Shown piece by piece: positions 47,395 to 60,019 of a stretch of 64,000 nucleotides of DNA. This stretch comes from Hevea brasiliensis (Eukaryota; Streptophyta; Magnoliopsida; Malpighiales; Euphorbiaceae), in the NCBI RefSeq assembly GCF_030052815.1, contig NC_079505.1:69276324-69340323 (forward strand), written 5' to 3'. The notes under the pieces are model-generated. The model did not search any database. It was not told the DNA's origin and saw only the letters and a program-made list of their open reading frames with translations. Every line of letters begins with the position of its first letter. The stretch's first letter is position 1. Made by a program: the position numbers and the translations under genes.

Positions 47395-50036
47395 TGTAAC
47401 ACCCCAAAATTTTAAATTTTATTATTTTATGAGCATTTTTGGTATTTTAATTTTATTTAAATTTTAGGAATTTTTTTGAGATTTTTCGTATTTTAAAAAT
47501 TGGGTTCGATTTTCTGAAAATATAAACTTTGATGATTTTTAAAAAAAATTAATTTAAAGACCACGTGGCAAAACTAAAAATATATTTGGAATCTACGTAT
47601 TTTTCTGAGTTTTCTGGAATTTTTTCGGAATTTTTGGACCTCGTTTTCGGTCCCGAGGCAGAGTAAAAAATTTAAAATTTTGTATCCTGAATCGGACCGG
47701 CCGAATTAAACCGGACCGGATCAGACCGATCGAATCGGACCGGCCTTTTCTTTTTCTTCCTTCTTCCTCCCGCGCGCGTCGACCTCTCTCCCTTCTCTCT
47801 CTCTTTTCTCTCTCCTTCCTCCTCCCCTTGCCGCCCCGCCGCCTCCCCTGCCTTCCCACCTCGCCGGCGCCTCATCTCGGTCCTCCCCCACGGCCGGCCG
47901 CCGCCTGGAACGCCAGAAAATGGCCTCTGAAGGGACGCGCAGTGCGCACGCGACGTTTCGACTTCCCGGCAAAAATCTGGCCGATCCGGCCACCAATTGG
48001 ACCGGGTCTTGTATCTAAAATCATCTACTCGACGAGAGCTTTCCATAGACACCAAGAACACCGAAATCCATCTAGCGGTTTGTCCAATTTTTGCCCGGGA
48101 AGTTTTAGCCCATTTTGAATTTCGGGCTAGATTTCTCACAAACCGTGAATCCCACGAGAAAACCGAGAGTACCAGAGCGCTCCACTGATCGAGAGCTTCG
48201 CGGAGACATAAATTTCAAATTTTTTCGACACTGTTTTCGGTGGGTCCCACGGAACTTCGCAGTGTCTTTTCGAGCATTAAATGAGCTTAGAAAATTCTGA
48301 AAAATTTATGTACTAACCCCCGTGTTGTGGGCTTCGTGTAGGTATCCTCAATTCGCGAAAATTCGACAGTTGACCGGGTCTGCAAATTTCGGGTCAGACA
48401 GACCCGTTACCGAAAAAGTCTCCGAATTGGACCAAGGTTTTGGCTACCCCCCATTGTCAAACGTCCCGAGCGCGTCCCCGAAGTCGAAATCGGCAAAGGT
48501 AAACCCTAACCTTGCTTTTTCGTAATTTTCTAGTGCTTAAATAGGATTAAAAATCCATAAAATATTCGTGGTAGCTCAGAAAATTATGATTCTTTTTGCA
48601 ATAGCCTAGTAATATTGCTAAGGACCGTGGGGCAAAGTTTTAGAATTTTTAGAGCTTGTTTGGGTAGTTTTTGCAAAGATGATCAATTATGAGGACTAAA
48701 TTGAAATTTTACATATTGTGATGGATGACTGATTTGATGGGCCCAGGAGGGGCTGTGTGATGTGATTGAGTTGTGGATATATGGATTGTGAATATAGAAG
48801 TGTGTTTTGAGCCCTTTGCGAGTTGGGTAGGTCCTAGGTATAGGGAGACTCACGATTTTCGACACGACTTAGGACGTATTTGGTCTTTTCTTGATTGTAT
48901 CGAGTCATTTATATTAAAAATTTGTAATGTAATTGTCAGGTGAGCCGGGACAGCCTTCTTCCTCGCCCAGCCACCACAGTAACCGTTGTCAAGTCTGTGA
49001 GTAAAATATTAATTTTAATTGTAATTTCACTATTATTATATGTTCAAGTATGCCCATGCATCACTTATATGCATATATTTATGTAGTTAAACTCTAGGCA
49101 CGATTTATGTTGCATTGATAACTGTTAAAGTGCCATGGATGTTGTTGTGGTAATTTAGAGCAGTGTGCGTGCGTTGGCGTGCGTGTGATGTGGTGTGGAC
49201 TATGGATAGGACGTAGTCACGGCTTGAGTTCTTCGGGACCCGATCCTTCAAGGGGTAGTCACGGCTTGAGTTCTTCATTGGACCCTCGATTTGGTTTATT
49301 AAGCGAAAGTCCCGCTTGAGTTCTTCACGGCACCAAAGTTGGATTTAAGAGAGTCAGATAGGGATCACCCATATATTATGACTGATACTACAGGGTGTGT
49401 GAGTGCTCCAAATTACCTTTTTGATGTTATGATGTGAAAATGTTGTTGATGTTGCATTTCACTCTACAGGGTGCATTAGTTTTAGATAGTTATAGAGATT
49501 ATGGTTAAAATTGATATTTTACTCTCTGAGTCGAACGCTCACTCCTGTTCAATATTTTTCCAGGCCACAGGAGAATATTTTTGAGGTTAACCTGCTTCCT
49601 TTCCTCGCAGGTTGTTTATCAATATTTGTGTAATTTTATTTACTCCTAGAATTTCCGCATGTGTTAGAAATGTTGATCTGATTTGGGTCTGTAAACTAAA
49701 TTGTTATTTTGGACCTGTAAACTTAATATCCTATGTATGTTTGATGGATTGGATGAGGGAGCTGAGCTCCCATTTATTTTTATGCTGATGAGTATATGGA
49801 GGGTGAGCTGAGCTCCCCAATTGAGTATTTATTGTGTTTACAGGTCCGGTGAGTCAAAAACTCCCCGTTGGTAGGTCCATTTTATGACCGGACTCTGTCC
49901 GGTTGATTTCTTGAAATTGGGCCCAAATGGGCCTTAGAGTTGGGTTAAGTGAATAGTTAGGCTTACTACGGGCCTCGGGGGCTTTAGGCTGGCCCAGGTC
50001 CTAGTGCCGGTCCGGCCCATAGGTTGGGTCGTGACA
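47395..50036 (+). repeat. 5' LTR of G3
   Basis: 2642 bp, TGTAACACCCC...GTCGTGACA, typical Ty3 ends. It contains a GC- and CpG-rich, pyrimidine-biased block (about 47690-48010) in otherwise AT-rich DNA. Further on is a set of direct repeats of 'cacggcttgagttcttc' (49216, 49258 and, shortened, 49313). Related to the solo LTR at 57451-60144. Confidence 0.9.
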
Positions 50037-50040
50037 AATG

Positions 50041-50052
50041 TGGTATCAGAGC
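50041..50052 (+). other. G3 primer-binding site, tRNA-iMet type
   Basis: TGGTATCAGAGC, 4 nt after the LTR end. Confidence 0.92.
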
Positions 50053-50263
50053 TTAGGCTCCAGATTCTTAGGGAATGTTGTCTAAAGTGTTGGGAAGAGT
50101 CTACTAGGAGTCACATGCGGAAATATAGGGTCCACATTCGTCTTGCATTGTCATCTTTGCTTCTAGTTTCTGCTTCAAATAATTATGTATAAATATGAGT
50201 CCATAGAGCTGTGTAACATGTTGTTTTGAATTTTGTGGGCTAATGCTGCTGAATTTCAGGAAA

Positions 50264-51452
50264 ATGCGTAGAAGGTGAGAGCCGCCATCGCACTGAACTA
50301 GATGTGCCTGACGAGGTGTCAGCACAGGATGAGGCGCCTGCCCCGAGGAGGCGGGTTAGGAGGCCTAGAGCTGCTCAAGTAAGAGCAATGCCACGCTCAG
50401 AACGATCTTTCATGGCACAGGGTCCCATGGACCCCATGGCAGCTACTCTAGCTGGGTTGCAGAGAACCATCGACATGATGGCGCAGTATATGGTCCACCC
50501 TCCACAGCAGCAGCAGTCCACCGCACCAAGAGGGGAACCTTACAAACAGATAATCAATTTTAAGAAGTTGGTGCCTGGTACTTATGATGTGTCAGACGAT
50601 GCATATCGGTTTTTGGATTCTCGCATGTGCAGAATGCAGTGCGATTGGTCGACGAAGACTCATAGAGTGTATGCAAAGATGTCATGGGGCCTATGCCTAG
50701 ACAGTGGATGAATGACTACATATTACCTCGGATGGAGGGTTTGTCGTGGACTCAGTTTGTGGAACTGTTCATCAATCGGTTTGTGCCAGAAAGCTTCAGG
50801 GATCAAAAGCAGTGGGCCTTTGAGGCCTTAAGACAGAATGGCAGGTCTGTAGATGAATATGCTACAGAATTTCTAGAATTGAGCAGATATGCCCCTACAG
50901 CAGTAACTACAGAGACTATGAAGGTGAAGAGATTCCTAAAGGGGCTTGACAGAAGGTATGCAAACCTGGCCATGATGTCTGATCAGTCATTTGATGTGGT
51001 AGTTGATCGAGCCAGACAGATAGAGATTAGCTATGTCATGATGACAATGAAAGAGCAAAGAAAAATAGAGCAGAGGGTTCTTCAGGTGTTCCCCAAATGG
51101 GTACTCCAGACAGTGGTGGCCAGAGTAATTACAGAGGAAAAAGTAGGAACAAGAAGAGTGGTTTTAGACACAAACCTCGAGGGTTCAGACCTGGATACGG
51201 ATCCAGCAATGGTCACAGTTCAGGGTACAGCAGTTCTGGGTCTGGTTCAGGATCTTCCTTAGCACCTTGTGCACAGTGTGGAAGAGGACATTCAGGACCT
51301 TGTTTGATGGGTTCAGGAGTACGCTTCAGGTGTGGCCAACCAGGTCACTTTGCTAGGGAATGCCCCATGTTCAGCGAGCCACAGATGGGGTCACAGGGTT
51401 CTATTGCAAATGTTCCTCGTCAGTTGTATCCTGGTGCTTCCAGCATGGTAGG
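50264..51452 (+). pseudogene. G3 gag remnant with zinc knuckles
   Basis: The ATG at 50264 opens only four codons before TGA. Frames then run 50304-50711 (Arg-rich start, 'TLAGLQRTIDMMAQYM', Gln run), 50684-51262 ('FVELFINRFVPESFRDQK', 'SVDEYATEFLELSRYAP', 'KRFLKGLDRRYANL') and 51097 onwards (Gly/Ser-rich). Frameshifts lie near 50690 and 51090. The tail has 'CAQCGRGHSGPC' and 'FRCGQPGHFAREC', in which the first Cys of the second knuckle is Arg. The sequence breaks off after 'MVG' and jumps into LTR sequence. No protease or later pol is present. Confidence 0.87.
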
Positions 51453-53273
51453 CAGTTTGTCCAATTTTTGTCCGGGAACACCAAAATCCATCGAGCGGTT
51501 TGTCTAATTTTTGTCCGGGAAGTTTTAGCCCATTTTGACTTTTGGGCTAGATTTCTCGCAAACCGTGAACCCCACAAGAAAACCAAGAGTACCAGAGTGC
51601 TCCACTCGTCGAGAGCTTTGTGAAAATATAAATTTTAAAATTTTTCGACACCGTTTTTCGATGGGTTCCACGGAACTTCACAGTGTTATTCCGAGCATTA
51701 AATGAGTTTAGAAAATTCCGTAAAATTTATGTACTAACCCCCGTGTTGTGGGCTTCGTGTAGGTATCTTTAATTTGCGGAAATTCGACAGTTGTCCGGGT
51801 CTGTGAATTTCTGGCCAGACTGACTGACTACCGAAAAAGTCTCTGAATTGGATCGAGGTTTTGGCTACCCGACCATTGTCAGACGTCCCGAGCATGTCCC
51901 CGAAGTCGGAATCGACATAGTTAAACCCAAACTTTACTTTTTCGTAATTTTCTAGTACTTAAATGGGATTAAAAATCTGTAAAATATTCATGGTAGCTCA
52001 AAAAATTATGGTTCTTTTTGCAATAGCCTAGTAATATTGCTAGGGACCGCGGGGCAAAGTTTTAGAATTTTTAGAGCTTATTTGGGCGGTTTTTGCAAAA
52101 ATGATCAATTATAAGGACTAAACTGTAAATTTACATATTGTGATTGATGACTGTTTGGATGGGCCCAGGAGGGGCTGTGTGATGTGATTGAGTTGTGGAT
52201 ATATGGGTTGTGAATATAGAAGTGTGTTTTGAGCCATTTTGCAGGTTGGATAGGTCCTAGGTATAGGGGAGACTCTGCCGGATTTTCAGCACCATTTAGG
52301 ATGTATTTGGTCATTTTCTTGGTTTGTATTGAGTCAATTGTATTAAATAATTGTAATGTAATTGTCAGGTGAGTCGGGACAGCCTTCTTCCTCCGTCCAA
52401 CCGCCACAGTGATTGCTGTCGAATCTGTGAGTAAAATATTAATTTTAATTGTAATTTCGATATTATTATATGTTTAAGCATGCCCATGCATCACTTATAT
52501 GTATGTATCTATGTAGTTAAACTCTAGGCACGTTTTATGTTGCATTCATAACTGTTAAAGTGCCATGGATGTTGTTGTGGTAATTTGGAGCAGTGTGCAT
52601 GCGTTAGCGTGCGTGTGATGTGGTGTGGACTATAGATAGGACGGGTAGACATGGTTTGAGATCTTCGCTGTGACCCGGTGCTTCGGGGTAGACACGGCTT
52701 GAGTTCTTCGCTGGGACCCCGATTTGGTTATTTAAGTGGAAGTCCGAGCTGAGTTCTTCGCTAGCACAAGTTGGATTAAGAGAGCTGTATAGGGGATCAG
52801 CTCCCATTTATTATGATTGATATTACTGGGTGTGTGAGTGCTCCAAATTACCTTTTTGATGTTATGATGTGAAATTATTGCTGATGTTGCATTTTCACTT
52901 TACAGGATGCATTAGTTTTAGATAATTATAGAGATTATGGTTAAAATTGATATTTTACTCTCTGAGTCGAACGCTCACTCCTGTTCAATATTTTTCCAGG
53001 CCACAGGAGGATATTTTTGAGGTTAACCTGCTTTTCTCCCTCGCAGGTCATTCATTAATGTTTGTATAAACCTGTTAACTCTTAGAATTTCTGCATGTGT
53101 TAGAAATAATTATTTGATTTGGGTCTGCAATATAAATTATTATTTTGAACCTGTAAACTTATTATTTTATGTATGTTGATGGACTGGATGAGGGAGCTGA
53201 GCTCCCATTTATTTTTTATGTTGTATGAATATGTGGAGGGTGAGCTGAGCTCCCTAATTGATTATATAATGTG
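51453..53273 (+). repeat. Partial second LTR of G3
   Basis: Corresponds to about 48052-49838 of the 5' LTR. It starts with a 23-bp piece ('tttgtccaatttttgtccgg') that recurs 40 bp later at its normal place. It ends at 'ataatgtgttta', about 190 bp short of the LTR end, where it joins the duplicated flank through a 4-bp overlap TTTA. Confidence 0.88.
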
Positions 53274-53471
53274 TTTAATTTTAAACCATTTAAGTGTTTG
53301 CATACGAATTTAAATTATTTTGTTTACTATTTCATTTTCTGTTATTATCATTTTAATTGTTTTTAAATTATTTAACTATTTAATTATTAAATTTAGTTTA
53401 ATTATTATTATCTTTCTTAAACCAAATTTAAGATGACTTTACCTTATAATAAAATGAACTTTAATTCATAC
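53274..53471. repeat. 198-bp direct duplication, copy 2
   Basis: Second copy of 47191-47388, differing at two bases. It then runs into sequence that would have been the original right flank of the insertion site. Confidence 0.95.
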
Positions 53472-54879
53472 ATTAATAATATTATATTAATAAAATATTA
53501 AAATTTAATTTCGCCTTTTTCATACAAACACTATTTTAAAATAATAAGATTTTTATTGACATTATTATTCTTTTGTTATAATATTATTGATATTATTATT
53601 AAAAAATATTAAAAATATATATTTGTAAACTTTTTATAATATTTAATTAAAATTATTGGTCTATTAAATATGTAAATTTAATTTATAAGTAATAAATAAT
53701 TAAATTTATTTTACTTTTAAATTTTAATTAATTTACAACATATTTATTTTATTTAATAATTAAAAAATATTTTAAAATAATATGTATATACATTATTTTT
53801 ATTCTTTCAACTGTTAGTATAAGAATCGTGTTAGACTTTTTTAGATGAGTCAATTGATATAATTTTTTTAAACTAAAGTCTATAATTAATATTTTTTTAT
53901 TATCAAATTATCTTTTTAATAAATATTAAATATTATATTATTAATATTTATTTATCTTAAAATTAATAAATTATATATACATAACTAATGTTCAATATAG
54001 TTAATGATCAAAATTTTATTTCAATTGAATTGATTGAGTGAATTTAATAATTATTTATAAATAATAATTTTATTTATAAGATATAAATATAAAATTTTAT
54101 ATTATTATAAAGCAAAATTGAATATATTTTTAATACAAATTATTTAATAATTATATTGATACAACAAATATATAAAAAATTAATATCCACATATAACACA
54201 TGTAAATTTGCACTAATTGTAACCCTGTACAGAGATGGTAACGAATCAGATTTTTATGAGTATTTAATCTGACTAAATTATAATAGAATGAATTTAAGTG
54301 ATATATAATAATCAAGTTTAAAATGGATTCAGTTTAAAAAATAATACTCATAATCTATTCAAGTCAAATTTAAATTTTATATATTGAATACTCATCACTC
54401 GAATTTATTTATATAAATAGTTAATTAAAAGTTTAATATTTTATAATATTTTATATTTTATAATAATATTTATTATATTTTAGATAAATAAAATTTAAAT
54501 ATTTTATAAAGTTTAAATTTTAAAATATAAATTATTAATTAAATTTTTTTATGTATATTAATTAAAATATATAAAATTAAATAAATTTAAATATTATTCA
54601 AATAATAATAATAATACATTTAAGATAAATTTAAATAATATAAACATTAATTAAATTTAAATTTAAGTATAGTGATTTTTGCACATGTAGTAGCTGATAG
54701 GACAAACCCATGTGGCAAATAATAAGTATTATAGTTCTTAATTAATTAAAAATGCAAATGGGTCACATTTTGTTCATCCTCTATCTCTCATTATTCTCTC
54801 AAAATTAATTAATTAAATTTTAATTAATTAATGATGTCAATGTCTGGAGCTCCCACCAAGTCCAATTCTACATGATACG

Positions 54880-54927
<48 letters not shown>

Positions 54928-55539
54928 TCAAATGTCCTTAATAAGCCGAGACAAAAATAAATTCTTTCAATTTTTATTTTTTTTAAAACTCATCTGTTTT
55001 TTAAAATAAATATAAAGATATGAGAATTACTTATAAAATAAATAGATTTATTTAAAAGTGGTAATATTCGATATAACATAATATTATAAAATAAATTTAA
55101 TATAAAATTAAAAAAATTTGAATGTCAAATTTATCGTACGTGTTTGTACTTTTATTATAATAATTCAATTGTAATACGAAAATAATCATATCTTAATAAG
55201 ATGCTTAACTCATTATTAAGTTGTGTTATATATTATATTTTTATAATATATAAATTCATATAAGTATTAAAATATTATCACTTTAAATAATAATAATAAT
55301 AATAATAATAACAGAAGACAAAATTAATTGAAAATTTATAATTAACATATTATTTGATATTAGTTTATAAATTATTAATAAAAATAAAATATAATTATAT
55401 ATTAATAACAAGAATTATAATTATATCTTATGAGTAAAATAATTAAAGGTTCAATATTATCATTAAAAAAAATTATAAATAATATATATTATTAATAAAA
55501 TTATAATTAATAAATTTTGGTTGTAATTTCAAAGGTAAT
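53472..55539. other. AT-rich intergenic DNA
   Basis: No genes. About 54235-54680 has the look of an old MITE ('gagtatttaatctgac', 'ttcaagtcaaattt') without clear ends. (TTA)n at 54880-54924 and (AAT)n at 55287-55311. Confidence 0.4.
54880..54924. repeat. (TTA)n microsatellite
   Basis: About 15 triplets. Confidence 0.95.
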
Positions 55540-57010
55540 CAACTTAGTCAGCCCAAGGGGCATCATTTTGTTCATCGAGCGTGCTTGAATATCCTGCTTG
55601 TGAATGAGTCTCTAGTTAAACGGGGTGTGAAGGTTGATGTGGTCTGTCATTGGCTTACGGCACATGTAGAGTCCGTTGAGCATACATTGCTTGATTGTTC
55701 CCGTGCTCAGTTGGTCTGGCAACTTTCTTCTCTTCGGATAATTTCACTGCCAGGTCAAAAGAGTTTTCTTCAATGGCTTGTTGATCTTAAGGCTTCCATC
55801 AGTACAGAACACTTTGAACTAGTGCGTATGATTGCCTGGTCAGTTTGGAAAGCGAGAAATGTCTTGGTTTTTCAGGGAATTTCTCAGTAGCCCTGTTCAT
55901 TGTTACTCAGGCGTGCACTCTGCTGTCGGATTACCAGTCATGTTATCCTTAGCATATGCGGGTTACCACGTCAAGGATCAAAAGTTAAAATGGCAACCAC
56001 ATTCAGAAGGCTTTGTAAAGATCAATACTGATGCTGCAATGCGAGATGGGAAGTGTGGTTTTTGAAGAAAATTATAAAGAACTAATACGTGAATTTAAAT
56101 ACATGGGTTCTAACCTATATTTATACAAGTCTAAGATCTCTATTATATTTATTTCATTAGTTTATTATATAATTAAATAAATAACATGAACTATATATAT
56201 TAGGCTATAGTCTAAATGTATACCTTATTTGTAAAAACCAATTACTCCATAAATGAATCAAAAAGAGTTTTCTAAAAAATTAAAAGTAATGTCAATGTAC
56301 AATCAATTGCACACACTTCATACTTTTGTATATATTTTTCTTGTCTCATTAATGAAGACAAAACTTGACAATTTATGAAGTTATGGCATATTTTAACCAC
56401 TAGTTACATTGCTTTATATGTAAAATTATTAAGAAGTGTTGTATCTCTTCATATAATTACATATTTTGACTAATGTGTATAACTTTTAAATTTTGAATTT
56501 GATAGATCCGGTTTGACCCACATAAATGACCCGGACCATATTCCCAACAGTTTTTTATATGATAATTAGAGATCATTTGGGGGCAATTTTAGCTTCGGGT
56601 ACCAAGACGTGTTCTTTCAATTGGGATCTGCTTGACGCAGAGATTACTGTAGTATTTGCCATCCAAAGTGCAGTGGAAATGGGTTTTTCCAAGATTTTTC
56701 TCAAGTCTGATTCATTGGAACTAGTTTACCTCTTTTAACTCCAGATAATTGCCTTCCAATTATGTGGGGACACGACGTCCCAGAATATTTTTGCGTGCTT
56801 ATAATTGTGTTAGCTTTACTTGTAGCCATGTCTGTAGAGAGGGTAATTTAATTACCGACTCTCTAGCAAAAATTTCTTTCAATTTAGATGCTAAAGAGCT
56901 TATTTGGATAGAGGAAATTCCTCCTACTATCCTTTCTCTTGTAGCCGACGATTTGCTTTCAGGTATTTGAGTTATTAATAAATCGACTTTTATTCTAAAA
57001 AAACAAAGTT
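55540..57010 (+). pseudogene. LINE 3' end: zinc-finger RVT region and RNase H
   Basis: A 5'-truncated non-LTR retrotransposon. Frame 55585-55890 shows the C-terminal region after the reverse transcriptase ('VESVEHTLLDCSRAQLVWQL', 'VRMIAWSVWKARN'). An RNase H domain follows: 'VKINTDAAMRDGKCGF' (first Asp), then after a solo-LTR insertion 'IIRDHLGAILASG', 'LLDAEITVVFAIQSA' (Glu) and 'FLKSDSLELV' (Asp). The last part ('HVCREGNLITDSLAKISF') is in another frame. AATAAA at about 56975 and an A-rich end near 57000 fit a LINE 3' terminus. It could also be a decayed host RNase H-like gene, but the preceding RVT-linked domain favours LINE. Confidence 0.75.
56063..56549 (-). mobile_element. Copia-type solo LTR in the LINE RNase H
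   Basis: 487 bp. On the - strand it begins TGTTGGGAATATGGTCC and ends in CA. It is flanked by an exact duplication GTTTT (56058-56062 and 56550-56554). It interrupts the RNase H coding sequence between the first Asp region and 'IIRDHLG'. No internal region is present. Confidence 0.9.
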
Positions 57011-59567
57011 TAATAGTGCAATTCAAAATTTAAAAATTTATTAACATGTAAATTGCATTATGATCATTTTTTATTTTTCTCTTTTATAATAGCAGATTTT
57101 TTTTTTTTTAAAGAAGGATAGAGGCATTATAAATTCATGATTTCCACTTGTATAAATGTAATAATTATACATTTTCAAATTAGAGTAAATCTTACGAGTG
57201 TATATATTGTATATCCAAATAGGATTGAGCATTCGGTTCAAATTGAATTGAATCGAACCAAACTGAATCATCAAAAATAAATTAATCAAATTACTATATT
57301 TTCGAAATCAAACCGAACCGAAATGAATAAAAAATTAAATTGAATCGAACCGCTCTATTTGGGTTTGATTCAGTTTGAACCGATCGATTTTTGAGTTTGG
57401 ATGAATTTTTTAATTTAGACCTAATTTTCAAGTTATTTGGTCTGATTTTATGTCACAAACCAATCTATGGGCTGAACCTGGACCAGCCTAAAGCCCCCGA
57501 GGCCCGTAGTAAGCCTAACTATTTCTTAACCCAATCCTAAGGCCCATATTGAGCCCAATTTCAAGAAAACAACCAGATAAAGTCCGATCATAATTGAGAC
57601 CACCCAACGGGAAATTTTTGACTCACCCGACCTGTAAACACAATATATATCAACTTGGGGAGCTCAGCTCACCCTCCACATACTCATATTGTCATAAAAT
57701 CAAATGGGAGCTCAGCTTCCCCATCCAATCCAATCATACAAGCATTTAATGAGTTTACAGATCCAACGTGGCAATTATAATACAGACCCAAATCAAATAA
57801 AGTACTTCTAACACATGCGGAGTTCTAGAAGTTAGTAAAATTATACAAAACTTAACAGATATTAATAGATACCCTGCAAAGGAGAGAGGCAGGTTAGAAC
57901 TCAATAAGAAATCTCTTGTATCCTGGAAAAATAAGGTGAACAGGAGTGAGCATTCGATTCAGAAAGTAAAATATCGATTTTAAGCACAATTTCTATAGCT
58001 ATCTAAAGCCAGTGCATCCTAAAAAGTGAAATGTAACACCTTTACAATTTTTATACAAATCACATCATAACAGCAAAAGGATAATTTGGAGCACTCACAC
58101 ACCCACATAATATTCAAACAGTATATATATAGGAACTGATCCCCTATACAACTCTCTTAATCCAATCTCTACCAGCAAGTATATCTCAAATCGGACTTTC
58201 GCTTAATAGACCAAATGCGGGGGCCAGCGAGATCATCTCGAGCTGTGCCTACCCTGACTTATCCATAAAATGATCAAGTCCCAGCGAGTCAAGCTCCAGC
58301 CGCGTCTACCTGTCATGTCCATATCCACTACCACACACCACACGTACACTGCTCCAAGTTACCATAAAATAATATTCATAGCATATCATCAATTAAGAAT
58401 GCAATATAAAACGTACCTAGTGTTTAACTACATAGATATATATTTATAAGTGATGGATGGGCATGCCTAAATATATAATAATATTAAAATTATAATTAAA
58501 ATCAATATTTTACTTATAGTACACCAGAGACTACTGTAGAGGTTGGGTGAAGAAAGATGGTTGAGCCTGATCACCTACATAATTTTATTGTGAATTTATT
58601 AGTGCTAATTCAAATAAAAATAAATTTAAAGAGACAAACACATCCTAATTTGTGCTGAAAATTTGGCAGAATTTCTTTCATACCTAAAATCTAACCAACC
58701 TGCAAAAAGATTCAAATAACACTTCTAAACTCAACCCATATCTCATCATCATTATATGGCCCCTTATAGGCCCTCCAAACCAGGTGATAATCACAACATC
58801 AGATAACCCAATTATAAAATTTCAAAACTAATATTTTTCAAAAACTATCCAAATTAACTTTAAAAATTCTATAAACTTGCCTCGCGATCCTTAACAGTAT
58901 TATAAGGCTATTGCGAATGGAATCGTAATTTTCTGATTATCCACGAATATTTTATGAATTTTATTCTAACCCAGTATAAAGCAAAAATTGAGCAATGTAA
59001 AGTTCAGATTTACCTATGCCAAATCTGACACCTGGAATGCGTCTAGAACATTTGAAAATGCTAGGATTGACTATAACATCAATCATGTTCTGAGACAGGC
59101 CGTCGGACAGCCGGATCTAGCTGAAAATGCAATCCCGGCACCGGTGAGCTATCCTCGATCCGATTGCACTTAAATTAAGTTCAAATTTTGTTAATAATTA
59201 TCATAAAATTATTTTAAAATTTTAAGAATAAAAAAAGTTCGAAAATCTCACCAAGCGATCTGGATCGTTTGATTATCGCATTTTCAAATGGTGTCCGATT
59301 AGAGCGGGACCGATTCTATCTAGAAGATTTCGCCGTACTGAGTCCATTGATGGTCTCGGATTTTTGATCCGACGGTCGGATCACTGGAAAAATGGCCAAA
59401 AAGCCACTGCCGTCACTTTCTCTCTCCTCTTTCTCTCTCTTCATTTCTCATTGGAAACTTCATCATTCCAAGTATGGATGGTTGGAAAATGGAGCTGGGT
59501 TCGTAGAGAGTTGATGGCAGCTTGGATCGCTGGCATTGATGGTCAAAATCGACAGAAAAATGGCCTG

Positions 59568-59570
<3 letters not shown>

Positions 59571-59608
<38 letters not shown>
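59571..59608. repeat. (CT)n microsatellite
   Basis: Pyrimidine dinucleotide run in the solo LTR, at the place where the G3 LTR has its CT-rich block. Confidence 0.95.
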
Positions 59609-59611
<3 letters not shown>

Positions 59612-59931
59612 TTTCCTTCTCTTTCTTTTCTCTCTTTCTCTCTTCCTCCCTGCCGCCTCCTACCACTGCCTGACGTCGTCCTGAGGTGGGGGAGTCCCAC
59701 CGGTGCCTCGCCGGCTCTGGTGCTGGCCAATTAGCCGAAAAACAAGAGGGAGAAAGTGAGGGGGAGGGAGTGACGCAGGAGATGAGGAGGGGGGCTGCTG
59801 CGTTTTTAATTTTCTCGATTTTTTTTTCATCTTTTAATTACATAGCTAGTCTCTAAAGTTTCATAAGTTATTCACTTAGGTCCAAATTTTTAATTCTTTG
59901 AAATTTTAGCTTTCAATTTAAAACAACAATG

Positions 59932-60018
<87 letters not shown>
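59932..60018. repeat. (AAT)n microsatellite
   Basis: About 29 triplets, nearly uninterrupted, inside the solo LTR. Confidence 0.95.

Positions 60019-60019
<1 letters not shown>

Larger units (their letters stand above)
47395..53273 (+). mobile_element. Element G3: truncated Ty3 element with gag only
   Basis: 5' LTR (47395-50036), iMet PBS, 1.4 kb of broken gag, then a partial LTR copy (51453-53273) that lacks both its start and its last ~200 bp. All of pol is gone. The LTR copies are clearly diverged (about 20 differences in 200 bp by eye at 48104 versus 51525). The left border could also be 47389, since 'tgtaac' is repeated there. Confidence 0.85.

Noticed and set aside
47593..48139. Arg/Glu- and Pro-rich open frames on both strands
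   Set aside because: Product of the GC-rich, CT-biased block of the G3 LTR; no conserved motif, and the other LTR copy does not keep the frame.
53274..53471. Duplicated flank of G3 as a true target-site duplication made by integrase
   Set aside because: Ty3 integrases make about 5-bp duplications. 198 bp with much lower divergence than the LTRs, plus a truncated 3' LTR at the junction, points to later recombination.
59364..59730. Open frames of about 105 aa on both strands
   Set aside because: Created by the (CT)n run inside the solo LTR; translated as Ser-Leu or Arg-Glu repeats.
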